Positions 25,303-38,300 of a stretch of 64,000 nucleotides of DNA are shown here, piece after piece. The notes under the pieces are model-generated. The model did not search any database and had not been told where the DNA came from. It worked only from the letters and a program-made list of their open reading frames with translations. This DNA is from Gorsachius magnificus (lineage: Eukaryota > Chordata > Aves > Pelecaniformes > Ardeidae). Location of the stretch: NCBI GenBank assembly GCA_034008185.1, contig CM067091.1:7233799-7297798 (forward strand), in the 5' to 3' direction. The stretch's first letter is position 1, and the number at the start of each line of letters is the position of its first letter. Position numbers and translations under genes: made by a program.

Positions 25303-28300
25303 CTTCATGTTTTGTTAAATTCAAATCTTTCCATCCACCATTTCTGATGAATATTATGAGACTTTCTACTTTTTTCATTTCTCAAATGTCAAGTAGATCT
25401 TTTACAGCAGCTCTTAAGAAGATAAAGGGGATTAAAGGATCATTTTATCCTATTTAAAGTTAGCTCTGAGATGATAGGAGTAAACAGGCACATTTTAAAG
25501 GATGTTAATCTCGTCTCTTTCTTATCCCCCTTCTCCTTTTCTTTTTCTTCTTCGCTTGCAAAATTTCACTTTACTGGATGTATTCGCTTTTGTGGGTGAA
25601 ATGATTGCAAGAAGGCAAATTCTGCTACCCTTTCTCCTCCCTTCAAGAAGCAAACAGAGAATATCACTCTTGATTGCAATATTAAACATAAGTTTAAATT
25701 GGGCTGTCAATCATTGCCTTAGGTTTTATGGTAAAAAGATGGAGGGAATCAGAAGGAAATAAAAGAGTTCTTTGGGAAATGGAGGAAGCCTGTCCCAGTC
25801 ACTGGTACCCAGAAAGCATGGCCACTGCTTATTAGCAGCAGAATAATGGAAATAACATTGTTTAAAGAAAAACGAGTACCAGAAATGAGAGCTTTGGACT
25901 GTCTGTGGGGATTTCAAAATAAGTTGTCAGGAGATTGGGAGACAGAGACAGACTTGTTAACTTCTAATGAGGGGTGCTTAGCTCACACTTAATACTTACA
26001 AACTAAAACCCCACCGTTAGCATTTTTAACCTGAGCTGAATTATTGTTAGTAAAAGGTACCAGATGGGTGTCTCATTGCTCCCATTTAGAACAGGGTCAG
26101 GAGAGGAAATCATGCTCTCCTCATAGTCAGAAACATCAAACTTGGCCTTCAGCCTGCTTTTCAGAGCAGGATCAGCATGGCACCCGTGACCCTGCCAGAG
26201 TTACTGCCTCCCCGCGGGAGGTTACTGCTGGGTTAGCTGCCAGTTACTGTCTCCCACCTGGAAAACGCATCAAGTGAAGGAACACGTGCCTCTGGAGCAG
26301 AGCTGGCTTGTATCCTCCTGGCTCTGCATTGCAACAACCCTGGAGCGGCCTCAGGGGCAAATGTGACAGCCGAGGGTGGTGATGGAGGTGCCAGCACCCT
26401 GCTGAGCAGGCCACAGAGATGAAGAGCAGAGCTGCCCTGGGCTGAGATCAGTGGGGAGCAGCGCAGGACGTAGATGCTTTCCTGCTTCGCTTTGATCCAG
26501 TACAGTTCACAAAGGCATGCTTAGGTTTAACAGAGTAACCAGCACCTTTGATATCAAATTTTGTGAACTTTGCTGAATTCAAGATCAGCCAAAAAAGCAG
26601 CCTGCCTGCAAGCTCAGCCTTCACCAGACCAGCAAGAGCTTCTAGCTGACAGGAAGACCACCACCTCACTCAGATCGGACCACCGATTTGGTCATTCTTG
26701 TTCCGGACTCTATCTGATCTAGCAGGTAACTGCTGATTTGCAAAAGACCTCAAGCATCAAGTCTCAGTTTTCTGGCCGTATTATAGACCTACAGGGAATT
26801 CAGGACATATCAGGAATGTGACAGCTGAAGACCTGCATAAGACTCATGTGCAAATGGCAAAAGTGTGCTAGAAGTTCCCTGAGGTGTGTTTCCAAGCAAT
26901 AGCTTGCCATGACTAGGAAAAAAGCCCCTTGGTTTGCTGCACATCTGGACCGCCCTGAGAAATCCTGACCAGCACCAGTGGAGATGCTGGTGATGCTTAT
27001 CACTTATGAGGAAGATGCTGGGTGAGGAGGAAGAGAGAGAGGGACTGACAGCAAATGACTCTTGTTCGGGTCTCAGCAGACTCTGGATAATCAGGTCTAT
27101 TATTCTCCTTGCTAAGAATAAAGACATGTTTGCATTGCAGGAGAATTTCTCCTGCACTGAATTATGTGCTTTAATTGCTGCTTCTGTGAACACCACCCTG
27201 AGATTTGATGAGCAAGTGGCACTCACTCCTTCTCAAACATCATCCCCAGGAATCCAAACCCAGTGTGAGCGGTATCATATGGCTGCAGTTTGCAGAAGGA
27301 AGTATCATTACAAAGCAGAAGGAGGGAGATGACTTCCAGACCGTTGTCAGTAGCTCTGCTGTGAAGCTGCCTAGAACAGCATTTTAACCAACCAAGCATC
27401 CATTGGCTGGAGGCAGAGTCAGACCCACTAAGGACGCAACCATTCCTTCCTGTTCTGACACAGATGCAAATGCCTTCCCGTCCCGTGTGCTGGGGGAGTC
27501 AACAAGTCACAAACCAACTCCCCTCTGTGAGGGTCCTCACATTGCCTTTAAGATCCCTTCTTACACCTCTGCAAGAACAGGAGCCACTTCAGTGGTATAG
27601 GACACAGAAGTTTCTCTTCCCTTTTGAGTGAAACCTCACAGACGGGTCCCAGGCACCCCTATCCTGCCCTCTCCACCTGCAGTCCTTCCTCCCACTGCCT
27701 CTCCACGCCATGAACCTGGATGCTGCAGGTCCCCACCTCCTTGACCACAATGCATGTAGCATATGGGATCACAGAGCAGCCCAATGGTGGTGGAAGATGG
27801 GGGCCAGCCAAACCTTTCTGGGAGAGCACAAGCAGGCGTTACACTATGGGGTGTTTCACCTTTGGGCATTCAGTGAGGGTGGATCTGAATGCAGCAGGCT
27901 CAGCACTAGTTGTTGTAGGAGCTCTTGGCTAGCATCAGGTACTGGTGTTCCCAAACCAGGCGAGTGTGGCTTCAGTAGATGTGGTTGCTCACTCTCCCAG
28001 AGAGTTCAAGATTTGTTCATTCTTTGTTTATTTCCCTTAATCTGAAATAAAAGTCATCGAGACTGAAAGTGCATGTTTTACTCTTTGTCTGAGAAACATA
28101 ACAAAGAAAAACAATTGCAAAGGAAGGCAGTACATTTCACTTCCAAGCTTTCAAGGGATTATTACCAACGACAGGAGAGAAAAAAATAACAGCTCTTGAA
28201 ACTTAGGGGAAAATACTTTGACAGCATCCCCATTAAATAGCTTCCCTCATCTTCAAGCTGCAGTAATTACGTTCACTTAATACCAGACAGTAAAATATTT

Positions 28301-30000
28301 ACAAACAACACAGGGAATTAAATGAAATTTCCAGCCACGGTATAACTATACCTCCAGCTCTGCCTCTGGTGGAGCCTCTTGTAAGGGGGATGAGGTGCCG
28401 GCATTTGGCTGCAATATACTGCCCTTGGGTACATAAACTGAAGGCACTACCTCTGCCATCTAAAAAGCGGTTATTCCCACGGTGGATCTACCAGGGAAAA
28501 GCATCGTCTGGGGGCTAAGCAGAATGCTGCGAGCCTGGCGTGCTTCCACTGAAGCCAGGCCTTTGTCCTCAGGCAGTGTGAGACTTCCCCTCCCAGCATC
28601 TCTTTCCCAGGCACTGCTGAGCTCCTCCTCTCCTCCCCACTGTGTCTTGGGGCTCCAGGTGCTTCGTCCTTGAGCTTTAAGGCAGTTGGGCTGTGTCTCT
28701 CATTAAGAGTGCCTCCTCCCTGCCAGGGCTGGGGAAAGTGGAGTACCTGTCTACAAAGAGCCTTTCTAGTTATTTTTTTCCCCACTTTGCTCCATTCCTT
28801 TTTATACTTGCTCTATCGCTCCCGTCAATCTCCCAGGCAGTGAGGGAACACTTCGCAGCAAGCTCCACTAGACTGAAGTCCCCAAGTAGCTGAAATCACA
28901 CAAATCCACCAAAGCCCAATGCTCAGAGACCTGATTTTCCTCTGTCAGAGGAAGATTAATCAAATCCACCTTTAGTAATTGGTTCATTCAAAAGTAACAG
29001 CCTAGATTGCTGCCAGATGCGGGGTCATTAATACTGATCATCAGCTGGATGAAATAGATCCTCAGTTAATATGAAAACATACTTTTTTTTTCAACAAGAG
29101 AGTCCAATCTTTGATACCCATAAAAATTAAACAGGACATTCTGGAGAAATGATTGTCAAAGAAAACAGTAACCTGGCTTATCAGGGACTGTCACAAGCCA
29201 AGCTCCAACACAGCCTTTCTCGGAGAAAAGCTGCAGAGACGGAAAGCGAACGAGTACATAGTAGGCACATCGATCCCACAGCCTGGAGCTTGGCAGATAA
29301 AGACTTTAGGAAAAGGTTCCAAAAAAATAATTTGGACATATATTATCTCAGACAATACAGCAGTGCACACAGCCATGGCTTTTCACCAGGCCCCAGCCGG
29401 TGGATTCAGAGGGGACTTCACGGCCCGGGCAGCACCACTGCAAACCACAGGTATCTGCTTAGGGAAGAAATAAAACAAGGGATGGGATGGAGAAGAATCA
29501 GCCTAGGGCTACAGCGTGTTTGCTTCGAGTGCGTGACACAGCCAAACTGGTTCTCCCCCTTTTCTTCTGCACTGTGTTGCTGGTCCCTGTTTATCAATCC
29601 TGTATACATGAGCTCTTGTCTGGCTCCTCTGCCAAACGAATCAAGTTGGTTTTTCGGAAAAGAAACCTGGGCATAGACCAGAGGATAAGTCATGTCAGTG
29701 CCCATGTGCTACCCACAATGCGCAGGCAAAGCCAGACTGCGTGACCCCCCACGGGCCCCCCTCAGAGCCGTGCTAGGCAGCCGCCCTGCGAAAGGGAGCA
29801 CCGTTCCCTCCCCTGGGGACTTTGTCCAAGTCACTACATGCTGCTCTCTATGTATCTTGGTGCATGCCTGCTACCGCTTGGCTCTGAGGACACAGATCCC
29901 TTTTCCCTGGCAATCACAGTATTTCCCCCACATAAATGGTCAAAGGCTTTTCAGAAAAATTGGCCCAAATGAGGTTTTATTGTCTCTCTAAGATGAAGCA

Positions 30001-30020
30001 GGCGGGGGGCAGGGGGGAGG
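30001..30020 (+). other. G-rich tract, possible G-quadruplex
   Basis: Two runs of six G (30004-30009 and 30012-30017) separated by CA, with GG on each side, could supply four G-triplets. Quadruplex formation is possible from sequence alone but untested, and no promoter is recognised next to it. Confidence 0.4.
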
Positions 30021-31780
30021 TGTTGTTGACTACCCCTGCTGCGCAAGGGGAAAGGTAGACAAAGGGACAAAGCAGTGGCAGAGGGATTGAGGAAAGGGTA
30101 TTGGAGATGTTGGAGAGATTTTCCTGTCTCATGGCTGCTGGCTGCCTTCTGCCTCTCCATGGGTAACCAGCTACTCCCCTTCCAGCAGCCCAGCATGAGG
30201 GCACCAAGGCCAGGGCCCCGCTGCAGCCCCCAGCAGCCTGCTGCTCTGTCTGCCCATGTTCCCGTGCTGAAGTTGGCCTGACCCTCACAAGTCTATTGCG
30301 AAGAAACAGATCAGAAAGATGATGAGGAACTGAAACACAGGCACGGAAGTACCACTGGAGTGTGCATGCAAAAACGCGTTGCAGCTGTATCTCAGCTTGG
30401 CTGAGAGAAGAGCATCACTGTGCTGCATGCTGTCGGCTGTGGACTAAGGCAAGACCCTGCCTCAAAGACTTGCAACTAAAATAGAAAAGGCTGAGAAATG
30501 AGGCCCAGAGCCATCACTGGACCGTTTACCTGTTGCCTCACCGCCCCGGGGTTATTCAGTTCCAGCCCCAATCAAAACAGCTCTGTGGGCTGTGTCTCAG
30601 CCATGTTCCAGAGACATAAACAAATATTCAAGTGCTCTGATGAACCAGGAGCTTAAACTGAACACAGTTAAATTGAATAAAGCCCATTTTAACTCTGAAT
30701 GAGCATGTCCAACATAGGTGGCTAATATAGTTTAACCAACCCACTTGAGAAGTTAATTTGGATTAATTTCCCTGAAAACTATCAGGCAGGGGAGTCCCAC
30801 ATCACCAGTGGCCTGGGGAGCATTAGGAAAATGACCTCTCCATTAACCTGCTGTCACCAGTTTCCTTCTCAGCAGTTGTGCACTACTTCTTTTTTAGCAG
30901 TTTACCATTATGTTGGACAATATAACACCACAAGCATTAAATTACTCTGCCACTTGCCAGAGAACTTGAGCCACGTAGATGGATTTTAAATCACCACACT
31001 GGGCTAAAGAGGTCTTCTGCAACAAGTACCTCACCCATAATTGGAAATTTCTTTAATACCTTATTGATTGATTTCTTTATTACCCTTTGACGAAGTTTAA
31101 CACAGTAAACAGAATCGATCCCAGAGGCCACGGACTGGGGCCGGCCGCTTTGTGCCTGCTGAGAGTAGGTTGGATTCTCAAATTGAATTATAGTTATTGT
31201 TCTGCTTGAAGCATTTTTTATGTCTCATCGTGACAGATGGCTCTCTAAATGATAGCAGATTTGTATTTCATTAGGACACTTAGTCAAAAGATCGATACCG
31301 CTTCCATGCACCTTTCTGAGAATACATATACAGACCATACAGGCTGCTGGGGGCTTAATGCGATTTAGATAGCATTAGCTACAAAGCAGACATATGTTTT
31401 ATTTGTAATAATGTCTCATTGATTCCAAAAAAGCAGTCCTGGAAACCCAAGCACTCTTATTGTCACACTTCATCTTTTTCTCTGCATGGCGGCAAACGGC
31501 ATTTTTTGGGTGTTGTAAAGGAAGGTGGGCAGAGCAAGGAGGCAACATCCCTGCTCCACAGAGCCTGGGCATGGCTCTGTCTCCAATCTCCATTGCCCTC
31601 TTGTGGTCCTTGAGCAATATCTCATCTGAAAAGAGACTACAGACCCGGAAAATTCTTTCTAAATTACAGCCTAACACACCGAAGGAGGCTGTTTCTGTCT
31701 TAGAAGAAAGGCAAAATATTTCAAAAAGACTTTGTGTTGTTTAACACCTTCCCACTCCCTCTCATTGTTCTATCCTTCTA

Positions 31781-31793
31781 CCCCCCCCCCCCC
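31781..31793. repeat. Homopolymer C run (13 C)
   Basis: An uninterrupted run of 13 C. Such runs are prone to length error in sequencing and to real length variation. Confidence 0.9.
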
Positions 31794-33187
31794 ATCTTCA
31801 TCAGCATCATTGATTCAATCCAGGAGTTACTTTAGAGTTACAGGCTGTATTGATTAATTTTGGTTGTAATGAGTCTTTTCAATGTAAGCAGCGGTGCATA
31901 AAAAATTGGTTTTAAACCTCCCCCTTATGGTACATTGATTTAGAGGGATTAAAAGTGGATATAAGGTTTTAGCTATTCGTTGCTTGGTGCACAGATATCA
32001 CCACAGAAAACATTGGAAATGAGGTTTCCAAGAATGCTGATAGCACTTTAAGGTATAATGAGCAACGGGTACGTGCCATCCTCTAGGTTAACTGAGCTGG
32101 CGATGAGAAGAAGACTCTTCATCTCTGGAGAGGAAGGACAGGAAAACCAAGATGTTCCTGCCCTCCTGCCCTGCTGGAGGAGATGCCCTCCAGGACATGA
32201 AGAACACATTTCTTTTAAGGTGGAACGGGTACCAAGTCCATCCTGTGGCTGCCATTCAAGATACCTTCAGACCAAGGAAAGGATACACACCCACCAACTA
32301 CCAGTACAGCCACCAGGACGGAGGCTACAGCCCTCATGTACACACAGCAGGCAGGCTCACCACCTCTGCAGCCCGATCCTGAGCAGAGATTTGAAACCAA
32401 CCATCCCTTAGTCCCAGCAAATCCTTCAGTCATTTGGAGACACTGGGAAGACGTCTGTCTTGGAGGCTTTTGCTACATGTAATGACTTATACATGTAGAA
32501 TCATTCCAATAGGAAACAGATAGGGATCTGAGCCAGGTGTCCCACAGGTATGGGCTTACCACACTCTGTGAGCTTCAGGGCAGCCAGATTAGGACTGCTG
32601 AGCCTCACGCTGTGCTATCAGGATGAAAGGCTGCAGGGGAAATAAATCCAACAATTGCTGGATGTGAGTTTGCAAGGGATGTCCTGAGGGGGTTAATACA
32701 GCAACCTCCACCCATGGGCTTCACCCAAAACATCCTGACAGTTCTTTCTACAGTATTCTGTCCAGCTCCACCCGATTCTGCCCCCTGGAAACTCTCAGTG
32801 ATTCTCCCCAGGATCTAAATCCTCTCCCTATGTACCACAGCCATCAAGTTTGGAGGAAGCCTCACATACAACACTCACACTCCCAATTCAGCACAGACGG
32901 CCAAATAGCCATCAACACCCCATAGCATCAACAGAGCATCCCACCCGCTCTCCCACCTGCCAGCAGTGGTAGAAGCACTTTCTCAGCAGGATTTTGGTTT
33001 CCACCTCTGCACCTCACCCAGCCGGTCCACAGAGCACTCCTATAGTGCAGGCACACTGCTGTCGGAGCTGACTTCTGCATGGGGCATAATGGCCACGTGT
33101 ACCCCCCCATGCACCCGCGTCACCCAGCACCACTTGCCCTGACCTTAACCCTCCACCAACATCACATCACTGACTTCATTGCTGTCA

Positions 33188-33228
33188 CTGCTGATTTACA
33201 TCTGGACCACTGAGATCAGTCCCAGGCC
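33188..33228 (+). repeat. Weak remnant of old palindromic amniote repeat
   Basis: CTGCTGATTTACATCTGG and then CTGAGATCAGTCCCAGG partly follow the motif CTGATTTACACCAGCTGAGGATCTGGCCC. The match is looser than at 25.3, 54.8 and 57.6 kb. Confidence 0.25.
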
Positions 33229-34911
33229 TTCTCTCCTCTGGATGCTCAGTTTCAGGAGCCTTTGACACTTTCTTTGAGAGGGGGAGAGAGAGGGGAAAAA
33301 AGTCTCCTGGTCTTATAAAACACGTTTTATGTTGAGCAGTGCTTACAGCTTCATGAATTGCAAAACCATTTTAAAATCTTGGTATTACAGGAAAATCCGT
33401 TCTGGTTCACTGCCTCTGTCACTAAAACTCATAGTATGCACCTTGCCAAACCAATTAAAGCCCACCGTTAAGACTGGGATCCTGAATCATAATTTCTGGG
33501 CCAGTCCTCACTCCTCTAAACAAGTATTTCATCTTCCCATACAATTTAAGGAGCATAGATGGAAAGTCAGAAGTAGGGGGAGCATGTTTATCAGAGAAAA
33601 GCCAGAAGAAACCCAAGAAGCATATTCTTTGTAATACCGTATCTCTCCAGTTTCATTTCCTCTCTTCTGTGTACGGAGTGGCAGGAATAGGAGCATCAAA
33701 AGCCTTGAGGGCAGAGAACTTTTGACCCATCCCTGACTTGTCATCATAAAGTCTCCTGGCCCCAAAGTCCCCATTATAGTTTGGACTTTGAAGAGCAATA
33801 AAGAATGTCAGGCTGACAAATATATGTCATCAGAAGAGATTTCTTCTTCAGTTTACAAGACGATTCCACAGTTTTATTGCACCTCTCTGGAGGTCCCAGA
33901 CTATGCGCTGTTATTTTTCTGCTCCCACTCTGAGAGATGAACAAACAACTTCATATTAGGTTTGTGCCCAGAGTAGCTGTCACTCCAGGATTAAAAATTT
34001 TAATGGATAAACCTTAAAAGGTCAATGACTGACAAAATCAAAGCAGATGGCTAAGAGGGAAGGAAAATATAGATGGCAACATTGACTCGGGCTGGTAGGG
34101 ATACATAGTTCTCGGGCATCAAATTCTGCCATAAACTGACTTCAAGGTGTGGAGCTGTACAGCGATTGCTCCAAACACCATTCTGCACCATAACAAATGA
34201 GCACCTCCACCAGCAAGAAGACATATATATTTGCTATAATCACTCCAACTTTCAGATGCTTCTAGAAATCTGGAATTTTGCAGAAAAATCCTCACTACAT
34301 AGTGCAAATTATCACATTATTATCACTCTCACTCATTTCTCAGTGGTTTTTAAAGGTCCCAACTGATTACCAGAACAACCCAGTACAATACCTACTGACT
34401 TGCAGTACCTTTCTCAAAAGAACCAATGACTACAAAACAGAAGGTAAGTGTTTAGAAAGAAAACAGAAGCTCTTCTCTTTTACAGTATGCCTTGGATTTC
34501 CCTTTCTTGGTACCCTAGCCCTAGCCTGAGACAAATGATGTGAATGCTTCATTGAGCATCCATCCTACCTCAAATATTACAGGGAGGCAACAGGGGACAG
34601 CCAGTGAGACACGGCTATGGCCAGTGGTTAGAAAAAAGCAGACACTTGTGAACATATTGCTGTGCAAGGAGAAAGCTTGGCCGTATTGAAATTAATAGAA
34701 GAATTTCCATTCCTGTCACTGGGACCTGGATTCCCTTCTTCTCTCCCTTTACTTCTGTAAAACGGGCATTTGAATGGAGATGCATCAATGCATGATGGCA
34801 AGCTGGAGTTAAGTGTGTCCTGCTGAGTGGCCCCATTAGCTCAAACAGGGCTGCCCTGAAGTAGTTCCCTACTCTACTGGGAAAGTGGCCTTAGAATGTC
34901 TATAAAAGCAC

Positions 34912-35323
34912 AAGTCTTATGAGGAGTGGCTGAGGGAGCTGGGGGTGTTTAGTCTGGAGAAGAGGAGGCTGAGGGGAGACCTGATCGCCCTCTACAACTA
35001 CCTGACAGGAGGCTGTAGGGAGGTGGGTGTTGGTCTCTTCTCCCAAGTAACAAGTGAAAGGACATGGGGAAATGGCCTCAAGTTGCACCAGGGCAGGTTT
35101 AGGTTGGACATTAGGAAAAAATTTTTCACAGAAAGGGTTGTCAGGCACTGGAAGGGGCTGCCCAGGGAAGGGGTTGAGTCCCCATCCCTGGAGGGATTTA
35201 AAAGCCAGGCAGACGAGGTGCTTAGGGACAGGGTTTAGTGGTGGGATGGCAGGGTTAGGGGAACGGTTGGGCTTGATGATCTTAAAGGTCTTTTCCAACC
35301 TGAACGATTGCATGATTCTGTGA
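34912..35323 (+). mobile_element. CR1 LINE, 5'-truncated 3' fragment (second tail type)
   Basis: In the plus orientation this reads as the C-terminal ORF2 region and 3' untranslated end of CR1: GTCTGGAGAAGAGGAGGCTG, GGTTGGACATTAGGAAAAA, CACTGGAAGGGGCTGCCCAG, then GACGAGGTGCTTAGGGACAG, and finally GATTGCATGATTCTGTGA at the 3' terminus. The tail after ORF2 differs from that of the copies at 15.0 and 23.9 kb and matches the copy at 42.6 kb, so it is a different CR1 subgroup. About 410 bp remain and the reverse-transcriptase part is missing. Confidence 0.95.
34945..35238 (+). pseudogene. CR1 ORF2 C-terminal remnant
   Basis: A 97-codon frame runs to the natural ORF2 stop and encodes the usual C-terminal blocks: [19 protein letters not shown] near residues 2-20, [20 protein letters not shown] near 49-68 and [20 protein letters not shown] at the end. 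The frame appears intact to the stop, but upstream domains are absent, so it is a dead fragment of the mobile element. Confidence 0.88.
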
Positions 35324-35324
35324 A

Positions 35325-38300
35325 AATGGCTGGAAAATGCTCACTACTTGTCCTTATTAGGGTGCTTTCAGCTGTCAACATATTGGGGGCTGCCTTTACT
35401 GACTCTGCAAATGGTATGACTTTGACCCACTAGAACAAGGTGTGCCCATGCCGCTGCCCTGACTCAAAGGCATCTACCTGTGCCAGACTGAAAAAACAGT
35501 CTCATACGGACAGCGGGCAACGTCTGTCTAGATTGTTATCAGTAAAGCATGAGCTTTGACCAGCTAGGATCTGGATCAGAAGGCTTTTCTTCCTCCCATG
35601 CATTTTCTGCGGTGTCGCTATGCCCAGTTAAACAGCTGCTACACTCTATTACAGATGTATTTAAGCAGCAGGTGAATGTGCCTTTCCGTAGACAGACAGG
35701 CCAGCAGACACAAAGACAAGAGCGTGCACCATCCCTTCAATATCGCCTACTGTCACTTTTCTGCATGCAATTGCAATACAGCAATTACTTTATCAAAAGG
35801 ATATCTACGGGCTTTGTACTAGAACATCCATATTTCTGCTTCAACACCTGTGCCTATCTATGTTTGTGAGTGCATTTGTATTTTATACCTTATATATCTC
35901 TGTGATGAAATATGTTTCTTAAGTATATCTTCAATGTATTATGCTTTATACATATGGTATGTCCTATAAAAACTGGTCGTGTAGAGATTTTAAAAAAAAG
36001 CATTTGCAGGCCAGGCTGATGGGTATTTAAGTAGCTAATGGCATTGCACCTACTACCTGAAGCACCCCATGAAGGAACAGGTTTCAGAAAAACACATATT
36101 GGCAATAACTTGAAGGAAAGGGCTAGATTACGTGACCTGTTCGCCACATGAGCGCAGAGCCCATTGTTGTGCGGTGGATGTGCTCGGTGAGTGGAGAAGT
36201 ACAATTAGGTGAGTTAAGTACAATAACAATGAAATGCTGCATACTTTCCATTGCAATAAAAATGATAATGATTCTGCTGAAAAATATCATTACTTCACAC
36301 TCATTTAATTCTGGAAATCTAAATTCACAAAGGAAACAAGAAGCCCTTTAATCTCCTGGTAGATAAATAGCCCAATTTTATTTCTACTATTATTTTTTAT
36401 CCTTTTCCAAGACATTTCATAAGACTTCAGAACATGAGAGCACAGTTTAATTAACATTATCACATTAAAAAGCACAGCCAAAATTTTCATGGAGTTTTAA
36501 TTGAAATATAATACTGTCTCACTTAATTTTTATTTTATTTTTTTTTGCATCAGGCATAATCATGAAAAACACAGTCTGCGCTGATTGCTGGATAGGATGC
36601 GGTATATTAGCAAAGAGGGCTTATCAGAAGTAGCCATTTGGATAGCTTCGGCTGCTCTTTTCTTGTGGAGATGCACCTAGCTGCTTTGTGAGCAGAAAGG
36701 CATACTTTCTGTTCCCTTTGTTCCCACCTCCAAAATGATTGCTTTGTCTCCACAGGTGATGCCAATTACATGCAAACATTTTTTTGGATGGAGGTTTGTG
36801 CACCTGCTTCTCAACCGTGCAGAAGATAATAAGGCAGCTTTATACTCAGATAACATCTTCCATCAGAGGATATGTGAGCTCTTTGAAAATGTTACATTCT
36901 GTCCCTCAGCAGCCTTTTGGCAATAGGAATCAAACTTGGGACCTCTGACTAAAGAAATGCAAGTATTCACCTCTGGTCACAGCTGCAGCAATGTTCTTGG
37001 CTTCTCATTACAATGGAGCCAACACTAGAAGGTCACCGGTACCACAGTGCCGGTCCCCAGCTATTTATCATGACCAGGGACATGAGCAGGATGTTGTTTT
37101 ACCCACACAAACTGGCAAGGAACACAGCGCCGTGGGTCACCCAGCAGGTCAGCGGCAGAGCCACTGGACCCAGACGTTCCCTTGGCTGTGCCAGCCCAGG
37201 AAATAATAGCTGACATTTCTTTTGCAAAGCCTTCTAAGGGAACGGGTAGGCTGCCTAGGAGTTTTGGGCATCGCTGTCTTATCTGGGTTAGCAGGAGCTG
37301 CATGTCCATCTCCCTTAGGCAGTAAAACTGTGAGCTGTCCCTTTTGATTTTTGCTCAGTCCCAACCTGAGAGCTAGAGACCTCATCCAAGGACGATGAAA
37401 GCCTGCATACAGAGCCAATGTGCTGTTGGTGAAAGTACAAGCCCCGTGTGTTTCAGCAGGATGAAGATTTCATATTAGTGATAGCTAGCTTTGGGAAATT
37501 GTTTTGTCGTCATTGCTGAAGTGACAAGCTACAGGACAGCCCATACTGCCACGGTGCCCTGAGCCAGCCCTAAACACCAGCCTTCTTGTTTCTCATCTCC
37601 ATGCATCCGACGTGCGGATGCAGCTTTCCTCCACGACCAGTCATTACCACTGCTGCTTTTGACAGAATCAGAGCTCGGCCTCACTCCAAAAAACTCTGCC
37701 ACGGCTGAACCAGGGCTGATGCAGGCAGTCACAGAGGAGGTTCGCTCATTTTCCAGCAGGCCAGATGTGGTGACTGTAATTGTTTCCTCCGGGCTTTGAA
37801 TCACCCATCTCTGCACAACAGGCTGAGGTGTTGTGTTCCATGAATGCATTTATTTTTTAAAGAGTTTATTTTCCAGCTGATGACTGGTAACTTTAGTTCA
37901 CTATTTACTCATAGGGAAGCGAAGGCCAAAATCGAGTGTTTCACTTACTTGGTCACTAGCTGGCAAAATTCCTACATTTGATTTCCCTGAGGCTGTCTAC
38001 ATCATTTTGAAATTGCAGTAGGAAGCCTGGTAGCCAGAACATTTCCGCTGCAATGTATTGTCATCAAAATACGCTGTGCTGCTGTACTCAGCTTCCCCTA
38101 TAGAATTATATTGAGTTTGAGGATGGGTTTTGATGGGAATTTTTCTGGAGCTTGACATTTCTCACCAAAGTTGGAGAAAGTGCTAGAAAGAGAGAGAGAC
38201 AGCAGAAAGAAAAATCTGCAAAACTGTGTGCCAAGAAAATATTCTGGATTTGTTCCTCACTGGAAGGAAAAGAAAATTTGAAAACTCAAAGCTGTTGTGA

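Larger units (their letters stand above)
24290..34905. other. Long unique region, no recognised gene
   Basis: About 10.6 kb without a recognisable gene. The 26.0-26.7, 27.4-28.0, 28.5-28.7 and 29.7-30.3 kb parts are richer in G+C. A plus-strand frame of 175 codons at 29149-29676 has no known relatives that I can see. A G-rich tract lies at 30001-30020 and a run of 13 C at 31781-31793. The 28.95-29.09 and 31.04-31.40 kb parts are AT-rich with many TAAT/ATTA and PBX-like TGATTGAT words. The 32.7-33.2 kb part is C-rich on the plus strand. Confidence 0.5.

Noticed and set aside
29149..29676. 175-codon plus-strand frame
   Set aside because: No recognisable domain, no splice borders and no relatives known to me; the length alone is not enough.
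32700..33200. C-rich plus strand as a possible transposon or LTR
   Set aside because: Strand asymmetry is visible, but no terminal repeats, duplications or known motifs were found.
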